This document shows positions 43,975-53,445 of a DNA stretch of 64,000 bases, one piece after another; position 1 is the stretch's first letter; each line of letters starts with the position of its first letter. Source of the stretch: G020344215 sp039586575 (GTDB taxonomy: Bacteria > Gemmatimonadota > Gemmatimonadetes > Palauibacterales > KS3-K002); assembly GCA_039586575.1 (NCBI GenBank), contig JBDHKD010000006.1:17678-81677 (forward strand). The letters run 5' to 3'. The position numbers and the translations under genes were made by a program. The notes below the pieces were generated by a model. That model was not told where the DNA came from, searched no databases, and saw only the letters and a program-made list of their open reading frames with translations.

Positions 43975-44919
43975 ATGAATAGTGCGGTGAGCAGAGCGGT
44001 CGCGGTCCGCTGTCAGGGGCTGAAGAAACGTTACGGCGATGTCGTGGCCGTCGACGGGCTCGACCTCGAAGTCCGCGCCGGCGAGTGCTTCGGACTCCTG
44101 GGACCCAACGGGGCGGGCAAGACGACCACGGTCGAGATGCTCGAGGGCCTCCTGAAACCCGACGCCGGCGAATTGGAGGTTCTGGGGATGCGTTGGGGGG
44201 CGGACGACCGGGCGCTCAGACAGCGACTCGGCGTACAGCTCCAGGAGACCCAGCTGGCCGAGAAGCTGACCGTCGAGGAGACGCTGCGGCTTTTCCGGAG
44301 TTTCTTCGACAAGGGTCGCAGCGTCGACGAAGTCCTGGGGATCGTCGAGCTGGAAGAGAAGCGATCCGCCTGGGTCTCACGGCTGTCCGGTGGCCAGCAG
44401 CAGCGATTGGCGGTCGCCTGCGCACTGGTCAGCGAGCCGGAGCTCCTGTTCCTCGACGAGCCGACCACCGGCCTGGACCCACAGTCGCGCCGCCAGCTGT
44501 GGAAGCTGGTCCTCGGTTTCAAGGCCTCCGGCCGCACGGTCTTGTTCACCACCCACTACATGGACGAAGCGCAGCGACTGTGTGATCGCGTCGCCATCAT
44601 CGATCACGGCCGGGTGATCGCGCTGGGGACGCCGAGCCAGCTCATCTCGCGCCTCGGCGCCGAGCACGTCGTCGAGATCGCACTCGAGCAGGACGACCCC
44701 GCCATCGACGAGTCGCTTGCCCGAGTGGCGGGCGTGCAGGCCGTGCGGCACGAGGCCGAAGGGATCTTCCTCACCGTCCAGGAAGTGCACCGGACGGTGC
44801 CCGCGCTGCTCGCCGCATTACGCGAGCGGCAGGCCGAGCTGTCGCGGCTCACCACGCACCATGCCACCCTCGAGGACGTCTTCGTCTCACTGACGGGGCG
44901 CCACCTGAGAGATGAGTAG
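43975..44919 (+). CDS. ABC-2-type exporter ATPase
   Basis: A 314-residue ATP-binding protein with Walker A GPNGAGKTT, signature LSGGQQQR, Walker B LLFLDEPT and an H-loop in TTHYMDEA, typical of DrrA/NatA/CcmA-type exporters. The C-terminal 80 residues are the usual accessory domain. ATG 43975 is chosen; a GTG at 43963 would start right at the hairpin. The last 8 nt overlap the permease start. Confidence 0.92.
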   Translation: MNSAVSRAVAVRCQGLKKRYGDVVAVDGLDLEVRAGECFGLLGPNGAGKTTTVEMLEGLLKPDAGELEVLGMRWGADDRALRQRLGVQLQETQLAEKLTVEETLRLFRSFFDKGRSVDEVLGIVELEEKRSAWVSRLSGGQQQRLAVACALVSEPELLFLDEPTTGLDPQSRRQLWKLVLGFKASGRTVLFTTHYMDEAQRLCDRVAIIDHGRVIALGTPSQLISRLGAEHVVEIALEQDDPAIDESLARVAGVQAVRHEAEGIFLTVQEVHRTVPALLAALRERQAELSRLTTHHATLEDVFVSLTGRHLRDE

Positions 44920-45949
44920 TCGATCGCGGCCGCTCTGGGAACTCACCCGGGCCCGGATCGTGGAGTTCCTCCGTGAGCCGGAGGCGATCTTCTGGGTGTT
45001 CGTTTTCCCCGTCCTCTTGGCCCTCGGCCTCGGCATCGCTTTCCGCAACCGTCCCGCCGAGTCGCTGCGCATCGCCGTCAGCGAGGGGAGCGGCGCCGCC
45101 CAGCTGGCTCTGAGGCTCGACAGCTTCCCGGACCTCCGCGCCCAACTCATGGGGCCCGACGAAGCTCACAACCAACTCCGCACCGGCAAGGTCGCTCTCA
45201 TCGTGCTGCCCGGTGACCCGGTCACCTACCTGTATGACCCGACGCGCGCCGAGGGGCGACTGGCCCGGCGCGCGGTCGACGACGCCGTGCAACGCGCGGC
45301 CGGCCGCGTCGATCCTGTCGCCGCGGGCGAACGTTTCCTCACCGAGCCCGGCTCCCGCTACATCGACTTCCTCATTCCGGGCCTGCTCGGCCTCAACCTC
45401 ATGGGCAGCGGCATGTGGGGGATCGGCTTCAACATCGTGCAGGCGCGCCGCAAAAAGTTGCTGAAACGCCTGCTCGCGACACCCATGCGGAAAAGCCACT
45501 ACCTCCTCGCCTACGGCCTCTCGCGCTTCGTCTTCATGATCCTGGAGGTGGCCGCCCTGGTCGGCTTCGGCTGGATCGTATTCGATGTCCGCGTCCACGG
45601 ATCCATATTCGACCTCCTGGTCGTGTCCGTCGTCGGCGCGCTGGCGTTCGCGGGCCTCGGCCTGCTCACCGCCAGCCGCGCCCAGACCCTGGAGGGCGTC
45701 TCCGGCATCATGAACCTGGTCATGATGCCAATGTGGGTCTTCTCCGGCGTCTTCTTCTCCTATGCCCGGTTCCCCGAGCCGCTTCAACCCTTGATCAAGG
45801 CGCTGCCCCTCACGCCGCTGCTCGACGCGCTGCGCTCCATCATGACCGACGGAGCCCCACTGACCGCCAACCTGGGTCGCCTGGCCGTGATCGCCGCCTG
45901 GGGAGGCCTGAGCTTCCTGGCCGCTCTCAAGATCTTCCGCTGGCATTGA
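44912..45949 (+). CDS. ABC-2-type exporter permease
   Basis: A 345-residue permease: an N-terminal anchor helix (AIFWVFVFPVLLALGLGIAF), a soluble loop of about 140 residues and five helices (LIPGLLGLNLMGSGMWGIGFNIV; FVFMILEVAALVGFGWIVF; LLVVSVVGALAFAGLGLL; ...). It pairs with the ATPase by overlap and should export a lipid, drug or polysaccharide; the substrate is unknown. The two genes form a closed unit with the hairpin before and a new promoter after. Confidence 0.9.
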   Translation: MSSRSRPLWELTRARIVEFLREPEAIFWVFVFPVLLALGLGIAFRNRPAESLRIAVSEGSGAAQLALRLDSFPDLRAQLMGPDEAHNQLRTGKVALIVLPGDPVTYLYDPTRAEGRLARRAVDDAVQRAAGRVDPVAAGERFLTEPGSRYIDFLIPGLLGLNLMGSGMWGIGFNIVQARRKKLLKRLLATPMRKSHYLLAYGLSRFVFMILEVAALVGFGWIVFDVRVHGSIFDLLVVSVVGALAFAGLGLLTASRAQTLEGVSGIMNLVMMPMWVFSGVFFSYARFPEPLQPLIKALPLTPLLDALRSIMTDGAPLTANLGRLAVIAAWGGLSFLAALKIFRWH

Positions 45950-45972
45950 GCCGCAGACAGCGTACGGGTCGC

Positions 45973-46000
45973 TTGACAAGTGGTAGGCGGTCCATATATT
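45973..46000 (+). promoter_or_regulatory. Promoter of the sigma-factor gene
   Basis: A perfect TTGACA (45973-45978) lies 16 nt from TATATT (45995-46000). It predicts a start near 46007, so the leader is about 205 nt. Confidence 0.7.
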
Positions 46001-46007
46001 TGATGGC

Positions 46008-46200
46008 TGGCCAGCCCCGGGTCCGGTAGGAAACTTTTCCAGTGGCTGAGGTGTTTAACAGCCGGACCCCGGGTACAGTCGGGCGGAAAGACCCGCCCAC
46101 AAGGCTCGATCCCGGCGGAACAGCTGTTCCCAGCCGGGACTTTAGTATGGCCTGTGGACGCCGCCGGACTGGAACCTAATAGACCATAAGCTAGCGGTTT
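46008..46200 (+). ncRNA. Strongly folded leader RNA upstream of the sigma factor
   Basis: Visible stems in order: CCCCGGGTCCGG with CCGGACCCCGGG (46015-46026/46062-46073, one mismatch) closes a three-way junction. The junction has a small GGAAA/TTTCC hairpin and a GGCTG/CAGCC hairpin. GGGCGG/CCGCCC (46081-46098) comes next. TCCCGGC/GCCGGGA (46110-46116/46133-46139) follows around a GGAACAGCTGTTCC palindrome. No T-run follows the last hairpin. I do not recognise a known riboswitch core. It may be a regulatory leader or a separate sRNA ending before the gene. Confidence 0.55.
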
Positions 46201-46212
46201 GAAGATAGAGCG

Positions 46213-47112
46213 ATGATCATGGATCGGAAGTCTGCCAGGGCGAAACGGGCGGCCAGCCAGGCTCTCAAGAGCCGGGTGGCGGGGGATGATTCCGCCCTGG
46301 ACCAGTACCTTCAGGACGTGAGTCAGCACGAGCTGATCACGCCCGCCGAGGAGATCCGGCTGGCGCGGCTGGCTCAAAAGGGCGACACCGACGCGATCCA
46401 GGCCCTCTGCAAGGCCAACCTGCGGTTCGTGATCTCGGTGGCCAAGAAGTACCAGGGCCGGGGGCTCCCGCTCAGCGATCTGATCCAGCAGGGCAACCTC
46501 GGGCTGGTGACCGCCGCCATCAAGTTCGACCCGGACCAGGGCGTCAAGTTCATCAGCTACGCCGTCTGGTGGATCCGGCAGGCGATCCTGTCGGCGCTGG
46601 CCCATCACGGCCGGTCGGTGCGCGTACCGCTCAACCGTGCGGCCGAGCTTTCGAAGATCCTCAAGGCGCGGCAGGCGCTGAAGGTGACGTACGACCGCGA
46701 GCCGACCAGCGAGGAGATCGCCCGGCATCTCGAGATGAACCCGGCGACGGTGGAGATGCTCGAGGCGTTGAACGCCGGCGAGGTTCGCCTGGACGCTCCG
46801 ATCGGCGACAGCGAGGACAGCAGCCTGGTCGAGCGTTTCGTCACCGAGGCAGCGACCACGGCCGTCACGGAGGTGGAGGATCGGCTGCTGCGGGAGCAGA
46901 TCGACGATGCCCTGAGCATGCTGCGCGAGCGCGATGCGCTGGTGCTGCGGCTCTACTACGGCCTCGGCGACGGGCGCGAGCACACGCTGGAGGAGATCGG
47001 GCAGAAGCTCGGCATCACGCGGGAGCGTGTCCGCCAGCTGCGTGACCGTGCGTTAAAGGAACTCCGCGAGGGCGATCGTGGGTCCGCCCTGGCCAGCTTT
47101 ACCGCCGTCTGA
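46213..47112 (+). CDS. RNA polymerase sigma-70 factor (RpoD-type, lacking region 1.1)
   Basis: A 299-residue sigma factor. Region 1.2 is DQYLQDVSQHELITPAEEIRLARLAQKGD. Region 2 spans about 60-135, with DLIQQGNLGLVTAAIKFDPDQGVKFISYAVWWIRQAILSAL giving the -10 recognition and melting surface. Region 3 is about 140-215, and region 4 ends in TLEEIGQKLGITRERVRQLRDRALKELR. Region 1.1 and the long spacer are absent, so it is a small primary-type or group 2 sigma; length alone does not decide which. It has its own promoter, a structured leader and a strong terminator. The start ATG at 46213 has a weak GATAGAG. Confidence 0.93.
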   Translation: MIMDRKSARAKRAASQALKSRVAGDDSALDQYLQDVSQHELITPAEEIRLARLAQKGDTDAIQALCKANLRFVISVAKKYQGRGLPLSDLIQQGNLGLVTAAIKFDPDQGVKFISYAVWWIRQAILSALAHHGRSVRVPLNRAAELSKILKARQALKVTYDREPTSEEIARHLEMNPATVEMLEALNAGEVRLDAPIGDSEDSSLVERFVTEAATTAVTEVEDRLLREQIDDALSMLRERDALVLRLYYGLGDGREHTLEEIGQKLGITRERVRQLRDRALKELREGDRGSALASFTAV

Positions 47113-47137
47113 CGGCGACGCTACCGTGATGACGCTG

Positions 47138-47167
47138 AGAGGGGTGCTGCACGGCACCCCTCTTTTT
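47138..47167 (+). terminator. Rho-independent terminator of the sigma-factor gene
   Basis: AGAGGGGTGC (47138-47147) pairs with GCACCCCTCT (47154-47163), then TTTT to 47167. It lies 26 nt after the stop and 87 nt before the M61 gene. Confidence 0.9.
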
Positions 47168-47254
47168 CTTTGCAGCGCGCAATTAGCAACCCTGTCACTC
47201 CTTCAAATGTCTAACCGATGTCAACCGCCCTCAGTTCACCGAATGGGAGACCAC

Positions 47255-49081
47255 ATGACTGGCGCCAAGTCGGCCCGGGTGGCTTGCCTATTGGCCGCCC
47301 TGCTGGCCGTGACATCGACGGCGACGGTGCTCGGCGCCGCCCAGCCGTCCTTTCACTACACCGTCACCGTGACCCAGCCGCACACCCACGTCTTTCAGGT
47401 CCGCATGGCGATCGACGGGCTGGACCGTTCGGAGGTCGACGTCTCCATGCCCGTCTGGACGCCGGGCTCCTACCTGGTCCGCGAGTACGAGCGACACGTC
47501 ATCGCCTTCACCCCCCAGGATGAGCGCGGTCAGCCGCTCGCCTGGCACAAGATCGACAAGAACACCTGGCGGATCGCGGCCGGGGACGCGCGGCGGATCC
47601 TGCTCGATTACGAGGTCTACGCGCGCGAGCCGGGGATCCGCTGGTCTTTCCTCTACGACCAGGGCGGACACGTCATCGGACCCAGCCTGTTCATGCACGT
47701 AGTCGGCGCCGCCGACGCGCCGGCCGCTGCCCGCTTCCAGCTGCCCGAGGGCTGGCGCCTGAACGGTGCGCTCGCCCCGGCGGCGGACGACCCCTACCTG
47801 GTCTCGGCCCCCTCGTACCACGAGCTGATCGACGCACCGATGCTGATCGGACACTTCGACGAGATCGAGTTCGAGGTAGATGGGGTCGAGCACCTGATCG
47901 CCGTGCTCGGGCCGAACAACGCCGACCTGGAGCGGCTGCGTGATGATTTCATCCGCATCATTCGGGAGTGCGCCGAGCTGTTCGACGGGCTGCCCTACGA
48001 GCGCTATGCCCTCATTTTCGTCACCGTGACCAGTGGCGGCGGGATCGAGCATGCCAACGGCACGACGATCGGCCTCGAGGGATTCGATTTCCAGAGCGAG
48101 CGCTGGTACGCGCGCGTGCTCGGGGTCACGGCCCACGAGTACTTCCACGCCTGGCTGGTGAAGCGCATCCAGCCACCGGCATTCCGGCCCTACGACTACG
48201 AGGGAGAGAACTACACCGACGCTCTCTGGTTCTACGAAGGATTCACCTCGTTCTACAGCGATCGCCTGTTGTATCGCGCCGGCCTGCGATCCGAGTTGCC
48301 CGATCCGCTCGATTTCGTCACCCGCTATCGCTCGACCCCCGGATACGAAGTGCAAAGCGCCGCCGACGCCAGCTTCAACGCCTGGATCCATTACTATCGC
48401 GAAGATGAGAGCACCGACAACTATCGCGTCGATTACTACTTCAAGGGCAACCTGATCGCCAACCTGTTGACGCTGGAGATCGCCCGGCGCACCGCAGGCG
48501 CGAAGAGCCTTGACGACGTCATTCGACTCATGTGGACGCGGACGCTCGAGCAAGGGGCTACTTTCGCCTCCGCTGACATCCGCGCCGTCTGCGAGGAGGT
48601 GGCCGGCGGTTCCTTCGAGGAGTTCTTCGACCGCTACGTCTTCGGCACGGACGACATCCCGTTCGAAGACTTCTACCGGCTGGCCGGCTACGACCTGGTA
48701 GTTGATGAGGCAGCGACCCGCGAGGCCAACGCCACGGGCTACATGGGCGTCACTTTTTCTGATCCGAACGGCCGCGTACGGTTGAACAGCGTCGTGCGGG
48801 GCGGACCGGCCTGGCGGGCGGGTCTCAACTACGGCGATGTGATTACCGCGCTGGACGGGACCGCGGTCACCGACGTCGGTTCGTTTCTCCAGCTGCTCGG
48901 CCTGACGGCGCCGGGGCAGGAGATCGAGCTCGATGTGTGGCGTCTCGGCCAAGCCAAGACCATCAAGATGACGTTGGGCGCGAGACCCGTTCCGACGTAC
49001 CGCCTCCTGGAGGTCGACGAGCCGACCGCCGCGCAGCTTGCCGTGCGCCGGGTCTGGCGTGAGACGGCGCCCGGGAACTAG
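47255..49081 (+). CDS. M61 family metallopeptidase with PDZ domain
   Basis: A 608-residue exported zinc aminopeptidase of the glycyl-aminopeptidase type. A signal peptide (LLAALLAVTSTATVLGA) is followed by a beta-rich N-terminal domain with the family segment VRMAIDGLDRSEVDVSMPVWTPGSYLVREY. The HEYFH zinc motif lies at about 294-298 (VTAHEYFHAWLVKRI), with a downstream glutamate in FYEGFTSFYSD. A C-terminal PDZ domain (about 500-590) has GVTFSDPNGRVRLNSVVRGGPAWRAGLNYGDVITALDG. GGGAG precedes ATG 47255. Likely degrades peptides outside the cytoplasm. Confidence 0.95.
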   Translation: MTGAKSARVACLLAALLAVTSTATVLGAAQPSFHYTVTVTQPHTHVFQVRMAIDGLDRSEVDVSMPVWTPGSYLVREYERHVIAFTPQDERGQPLAWHKIDKNTWRIAAGDARRILLDYEVYAREPGIRWSFLYDQGGHVIGPSLFMHVVGAADAPAAARFQLPEGWRLNGALAPAADDPYLVSAPSYHELIDAPMLIGHFDEIEFEVDGVEHLIAVLGPNNADLERLRDDFIRIIRECAELFDGLPYERYALIFVTVTSGGGIEHANGTTIGLEGFDFQSERWYARVLGVTAHEYFHAWLVKRIQPPAFRPYDYEGENYTDALWFYEGFTSFYSDRLLYRAGLRSELPDPLDFVTRYRSTPGYEVQSAADASFNAWIHYYREDESTDNYRVDYYFKGNLIANLLTLEIARRTAGAKSLDDVIRLMWTRTLEQGATFASADIRAVCEEVAGGSFEEFFDRYVFGTDDIPFEDFYRLAGYDLVVDEAATREANATGYMGVTFSDPNGRVRLNSVVRGGPAWRAGLNYGDVITALDGTAVTDVGSFLQLLGLTAPGQEIELDVWRLGQAKTIKMTLGARPVPTYRLLEVDEPTAAQLAVRRVWRETAPGN

Positions 49082-49188
49082 CGGGCGGCTGGCGGGATCG
49101 GTTACGGCCTTGCTCCGACAGCCGTCCCGGCTAAGCTTCTCTGCCGCTGGGTCGATACTCGCGCTCCCCAAGAAACGAAAGCATCACC

Positions 49189-51753
49189 ATGCACCGAACC
49201 CGTCGAGCGGCATTATTCTTCGCCGCGCTCGCCGTGCTGGCGCCGGTCGATCGGCTCGCCGGCCAGGATCACCCTTCGGCCTACCTCGGCCACGCCGTCG
49301 GTGCTGATTTCAGGCTCGCCGGCTGGCAGGCCATCACCGGCTACCTCAATCACCTGGCCGACGCTTCCCCGGCGATCCGCGTGGATACGCTGGGCCGTAC
49401 GACTCAGGGCCGGCCGCTGGTCGTTGCCACAGTGACGGCACCGTCCAACCTGTCCCGACTCGAGGAGATCCGCGCCAACCAGGCGCGGCTGGCCGACCCT
49501 CGACAGCTCGAGGAGGGTGAACTGGACAATCTGCTGGCAAGTCAGCCGGCCGTAGTGCTCATCGCCCACAACGTTCACGGTACCGAGATCGCGGCGAGCC
49601 AGGGGGTCATGGAGCTGGCCTACACGCTGGTGACCGATGCCGAGGCCGCCGAAGTTCTCGAGGACGTCGTCGTCCTGCTCATCCCCTCGGCGAATCCGGA
49701 CGGCCAGCAAATGGTCACCGATTGGTACAGGCGCACGCTGGGTACGCCGTACGAAGGCGGCGATATGCCGTGGCTCTACCACGAGTACGTGGGACACGAC
49801 AACAACCGCGACTGGTTCATGATCACGCAGGTCGAGACCCGACTGGTGACCGACCTGCTTTATCGCGAGTGGTTCCCCGAGGTGGTCTACGACGTTCACC
49901 AGATGGGCAGCCGCGGTCCGCGCTTCTTCGTACCGCCCTTCGACGATCCGGCGAACCCGAACGTTGACCCGCTGTTGGTGAGGACGATCTCGCTGATCGG
50001 TATGCAGATGTCCACCGATCTGGAGGCGGCGGGCAAGGCCGGCATCGCTAACGCCTACCGGTTCGACCTCTGGTGGAACGGCGGCTTGAGGAGCGCGCCG
50101 GCCCGACACAACATGGCGGGCATACTCTCCGAGTCGGCTAGCGCGCGGCTCGCATCACCGCTGTTCTTGGAGCCCGACCAGCTCCGCCAGCCTCAACACG
50201 GGGTCAACTATCCGAACCCGTGGCCCGGCGGTTGGTGGCGGATGCGCGACATTATCGACTACCAGATCATCGCCGCCCGCTCGCTCATCTCGCTCGCCGC
50301 CCGTCAGCGCCGACGGCTCATTCGCAACTACGTCGAGCTCGGCCGCCGCCAGGTGGAGGCCGGCCGGTCCGAGCCGCCCTTCGCCTACATCGTCCCGGCG
50401 GATCAACGAGATCCGGGTAGCGCGGCGGCCATGCTGGAAGCGCTGCGGCGCGGAGCGGTCGAGATCCACATTGCCACCGCTCCATTCCAAGCGGACGGCG
50501 TCGAGTACCCGTCCGGCACCTGGGTCGTGCTCATGGCGCAGCCGTACCGTGCACACGCCAAGGACCTGTTGGAGCGCCAGTCCTACCCCGACCTGCGCGC
50601 CTATCCCGAGGGCCCACCCGACACGCCCTATGACGCCACCGGTTGGACGCTGCCGCTCCAGATGGGCGTCGACGCGGTGGCGGCAACCGCCCCGTTCGAG
50701 GCCGAGCTGACGGCGTTGACCGGCGCGGTTCGTCCACCGCCGGGCGATGTCAGCGGCGACGGCTCCAGTTACGCGGTGGCCGGAGCGACCAACGCCGCCA
50801 ACCTGGCGGTCAACAGGGTGCTGGCCGCCGGCGGCGCCGTGGCCTGGTTGGCCCAGCCGGCCGAGCTCGGCGGCGCGCTCTGGCCCGTAGGGACGCCCGT
50901 GCTCGGCGGGCCCACCGCCCGCGCGATCTTGGAGGACCTGGCCGACAACCACGGATTGAACGCGCGCGCCATCTCGGGCGCTGCCGAGGCGGCCCGCGTG
51001 AGCGGGCTGCGCCTGGGTCTCTATCAGCCGTGGACCGCATCGATGGACGGGGGCTGGACCCGCTGGGTCTTCGACGCCTGGGACCTGCCGTATCGGACCC
51101 TGCACGATGCCGAGGTGCGGGCGGGCGGCCTGCGCACACGCTACGATGTGATCATTCTGCCCGATGTTTCGGCCGAGTCGATCATCGAAGGCAGGAAACC
51201 GGGTACGGTTCCCGCCGAGTACGCCGACGGCCTCGGCGAGATCGGCCTGACCGCGATCCGCGACTTCGTGCGTAACGGTGGCACGCTCATCTGTCTCGAC
51301 TCGTCGTCGGGGTTCGCCATCGAGCGCCTCGGACTCCCGGTACGGGACGTTCGCCCGCCGCCCAGCGAGCAGCGAACCGGCACCGCCTTCTATGCCCCCG
51401 GCTCTATCCTGGCCGTCACTCTCGATCCCCAGCACCCCATCGCCTATGGGATGACGGAGGAGGCGGTCGTGTTCTATTCCAATGGCCCCGTCTTCCAGGT
51501 CGAGCCGGGCGCCGGCGGCGTGAGTGTCATCGCAAGCTACCCCGAGAGCGGTCAGCTGTTGAGCGGCTACGCCCTGCATAGCGAGTTCCTGATCGGCAAA
51601 GCGGCGCTGGTCGAGGCACGCTATGGAGAGGGGCGCGTCATCCTGTTCGGGTTCCGACCGATGTACCGGGGACAGTCACACGAGACATTCAAGCTCTTGT
51701 TCAATGCGATCTATCACGGTGCCGCGGAACGACCACAACGCCTGGAGTTCTAG
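49189..51753 (+). CDS. M14 family zinc carboxypeptidase-like protein
   Basis: An 854-residue exported protein. It has a signal peptide (RRAALFFAALAVLAP) and an M14 domain at about 40-400. The zinc site shows H130-G-T-E133 (NVHGTEIAASQG), and histidines follow in the expected places (VYDVHQMGSRGPRFF). The later half, with segments such as YVSAES-type alpha/beta sequence, resembles a glutamine-amidotransferase-like fold (VIILPDVSAESI) common in this subgroup. The catalytic glutamate could not be fixed. It is followed with no gap by psuG. Confidence 0.92.
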   Translation: MHRTRRAALFFAALAVLAPVDRLAGQDHPSAYLGHAVGADFRLAGWQAITGYLNHLADASPAIRVDTLGRTTQGRPLVVATVTAPSNLSRLEEIRANQARLADPRQLEEGELDNLLASQPAVVLIAHNVHGTEIAASQGVMELAYTLVTDAEAAEVLEDVVVLLIPSANPDGQQMVTDWYRRTLGTPYEGGDMPWLYHEYVGHDNNRDWFMITQVETRLVTDLLYREWFPEVVYDVHQMGSRGPRFFVPPFDDPANPNVDPLLVRTISLIGMQMSTDLEAAGKAGIANAYRFDLWWNGGLRSAPARHNMAGILSESASARLASPLFLEPDQLRQPQHGVNYPNPWPGGWWRMRDIIDYQIIAARSLISLAARQRRRLIRNYVELGRRQVEAGRSEPPFAYIVPADQRDPGSAAAMLEALRRGAVEIHIATAPFQADGVEYPSGTWVVLMAQPYRAHAKDLLERQSYPDLRAYPEGPPDTPYDATGWTLPLQMGVDAVAATAPFEAELTALTGAVRPPPGDVSGDGSSYAVAGATNAANLAVNRVLAAGGAVAWLAQPAELGGALWPVGTPVLGGPTARAILEDLADNHGLNARAISGAAEAARVSGLRLGLYQPWTASMDGGWTRWVFDAWDLPYRTLHDAEVRAGGLRTRYDVIILPDVSAESIIEGRKPGTVPAEYADGLGEIGLTAIRDFVRNGGTLICLDSSSGFAIERLGLPVRDVRPPPSEQRTGTAFYAPGSILAVTLDPQHPIAYGMTEEAVVFYSNGPVFQVEPGAGGVSVIASYPESGQLLSGYALHSEFLIGKAALVEARYGEGRVILFGFRPMYRGQSHETFKLLFNAIYHGAAERPQRLEF

Positions 51754-52686
51754 GTGACGAGCCCGGGCCTGCTGCGCGTGCGCGCCACGCGGCCGGCTAT
51801 CGCCATCGAGAGCGCTTTCCTGACCAGCGGGCTACCCCGCGCCGCACGGCTCGACGCCGTCGCGCGAATCTCGGCCGCGGTCCAGGCTCAGCGTGTCGCG
51901 CCCGCCTTCTGCGGGCTGCTGGCCGGGCGGCCGACCGTCGGCCTCACCCCGCAGGAGATCGAGCTACTCGCTGGGCACGAGGCCAAGGTCAGCACCCGCG
52001 ACCTGCCGGCCGCAGTGGCGCGTGGCGCTCATGCCGGCACGACCGTGGCCGCCACGATCTACCTGGCCCGACGCGCCGGCCTGACCGTCGCTGCCACGGG
52101 CGGGATCGGCGGTGTCCACCCCGGCGGTGGCCCGCCCGACATCTCCGCCGACCTCCTCGAGCTCGCCCGCACCCCCATCATCCTCGTCTGTTCCGGCGCC
52201 AAGGCGATTACCGATCTGGCCGCCACACTGGAACGGCTGGAAACACTGAGCGTGCCCGTCGTCGGATTCGGCACCGACCGCTTTCCCGCCTTCTGGTCAC
52301 CCGACAGCGGCCTGCCCCTCGAGCTCACCGTCGAAGACGCGGACGAGCTGGCCAATGTCTGGCAGGCGGCGCGGGCGCTGGATACGCCCGGCGCGCTGCT
52401 CGTTTGCGTACCACCACCGCGCGACCTGGCGTTGAGCAAGGCGGAGGTGGACGACGCGGTGGGCCGCGCCCTGGCGGACCTGGAGGACGAGGGCGTCAGA
52501 GGGGCCGCCGTCACCCCGTACCTGCTGGACCGTGTCGCCCACTATACGGAAGGGCGATCACTGCAGGCGAATCTGGGTCTGCTGGAGCGCAATGCGGAAG
52601 TGGCGGCGTCTATCGAGCGGGCCTGTCAACGAACCGTCATCACCTACCGCGCCGACAAGAGCGCCCGCCCCCCGTCGATCGAGTGA
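51754..52686 (+). CDS. psuG: Pseudouridine-5'-phosphate glycosidase
   Basis: A 310-residue enzyme of the PsuG/IndA family that splits pseudouridine 5'-phosphate into uracil and ribose 5-phosphate, or the reverse. Family marks are VAPAFCGLLAGRPTVGLTPQE, ATGGIGGVHPGGG (about 115-127), an SGAKAITDLAATLERLETL segment corresponding to the catalytic lysine block, and VTPYLLDRVAHYTEGRSL. The start GTG comes immediately after the M14 stop. No psuK kinase or psuT is adjacent. The 3-prime end overlaps the convergent SDR gene by 43 nt. Confidence 0.95.
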   Translation: MTSPGLLRVRATRPAIAIESAFLTSGLPRAARLDAVARISAAVQAQRVAPAFCGLLAGRPTVGLTPQEIELLAGHEAKVSTRDLPAAVARGAHAGTTVAATIYLARRAGLTVAATGGIGGVHPGGGPPDISADLLELARTPIILVCSGAKAITDLAATLERLETLSVPVVGFGTDRFPAFWSPDSGLPLELTVEDADELANVWQAARALDTPGALLVCVPPPRDLALSKAEVDDAVGRALADLEDEGVRGAAVTPYLLDRVAHYTEGRSLQANLGLLERNAEVAASIERACQRTVITYRADKSARPPSIE

Positions 52687-53381
52687 ATGCCACCGGTGAT
52701 CCAGGCCGCCTCATCGGAGCACAGGAAGGCGCATAGGGCGGCGATCTCTCGCGGTTGGCCGACCCGGCCTAGCGGGTGCGTCGCCTTCGAGCGCTCGAGG
52801 AACGCCTTGTAGTCGGGCACGGCGTTCGTCACCGTGTGGAGCTCGGTGACCACGACGCCCGGATTCACCGCGTTGACCCGCACGTTGTGCTGAGCGAGCT
52901 CGAGCGCCATGCACTGGGTCATCATATCGACCGCCGCTTTGGACGCGCAGTAGCCGATCAGGTTCCCGTAGGGCCGCAGACTGGTCACCGATGACAGGTT
53001 GACGATGGCTCCGCCCTGCTCGATGAGATGCGGCGCGACTTGCCGGGTGACCTCGTAGATGCCGTCGACGTTGACCGAGAAAAGCCTCCGCCACTCCTCG
53101 GGCGGAGTATCGAGTATCCCACCCGTCCCGATCACGCCCGCGGCGTTGATCAGGTAGTCGATACGACCGAGCTTCTCTACACAGCGCTCCACCGACTCGC
53201 CGACCTGTTCTTCGGACCGCACGTCGGCCACCGCGTGGTTCTGGAACACGCCCGTCAGGCGATCCTCGCGACGGGCAACGGCGAACACGGAAGCACCCTC
53301 CTCTTGGAACCTCTTCGCGCACTCACGCCCGATCCCACTCGACGCACCGGTCACGAACGCGACTCTCCCCTGAAAGCGCAT
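52644..53381 (-). CDS. Short-chain dehydrogenase/reductase
   Basis: A 245-residue classical SDR: TGASSGIG near 10-18, NAAGV, a catalytic serine in NLSSVTSL, and Y-C-A-S-K (about 150). The C-terminal end IHSIDGGRALLSA is typical of FabG-like and glucose-dehydrogenase-like members. The basic residue R after the first Rossmann strand (AVARREDRL) suggests NADP preference. ATG 53381 follows GGAGG by 5 nt. The substrate is not readable. The overlap with psuG is convergent. Confidence 0.9.
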   Translation of the reverse strand: MRFQGRVAFVTGASSGIGRECAKRFQEEGASVFAVARREDRLTGVFQNHAVADVRSEEQVGESVERCVEKLGRIDYLINAAGVIGTGGILDTPPEEWRRLFSVNVDGIYEVTRQVAPHLIEQGGAIVNLSSVTSLRPYGNLIGYCASKAAVDMMTQCMALELAQHNVRVNAVNPGVVVTELHTVTNAVPDYKAFLERSKATHPLGRVGQPREIAALCAFLCSDEAAWITGGIHSIDGGRALLSAR

Positions 53382-53445
53382 GGCCCCTCCTATCGCTCTT
53401 GGCGACGCCAGCTTAGCGCCGCCGCTCGAACGCCACAACCCGCCC

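Noticed and set aside
46008..46200. TPP, fluoride or SRP-type RNA in the sigma leader
   Set aside because: Partial similarity of short words only (GGCTGAG, GTCCGG); the conserved cores are missing.
47288..49171. 627-codon minus-strand open frame opposite the M61 gene
   Set aside because: The M61 gene has a signal peptide, zinc motif and PDZ domain; the opposite frame has none.
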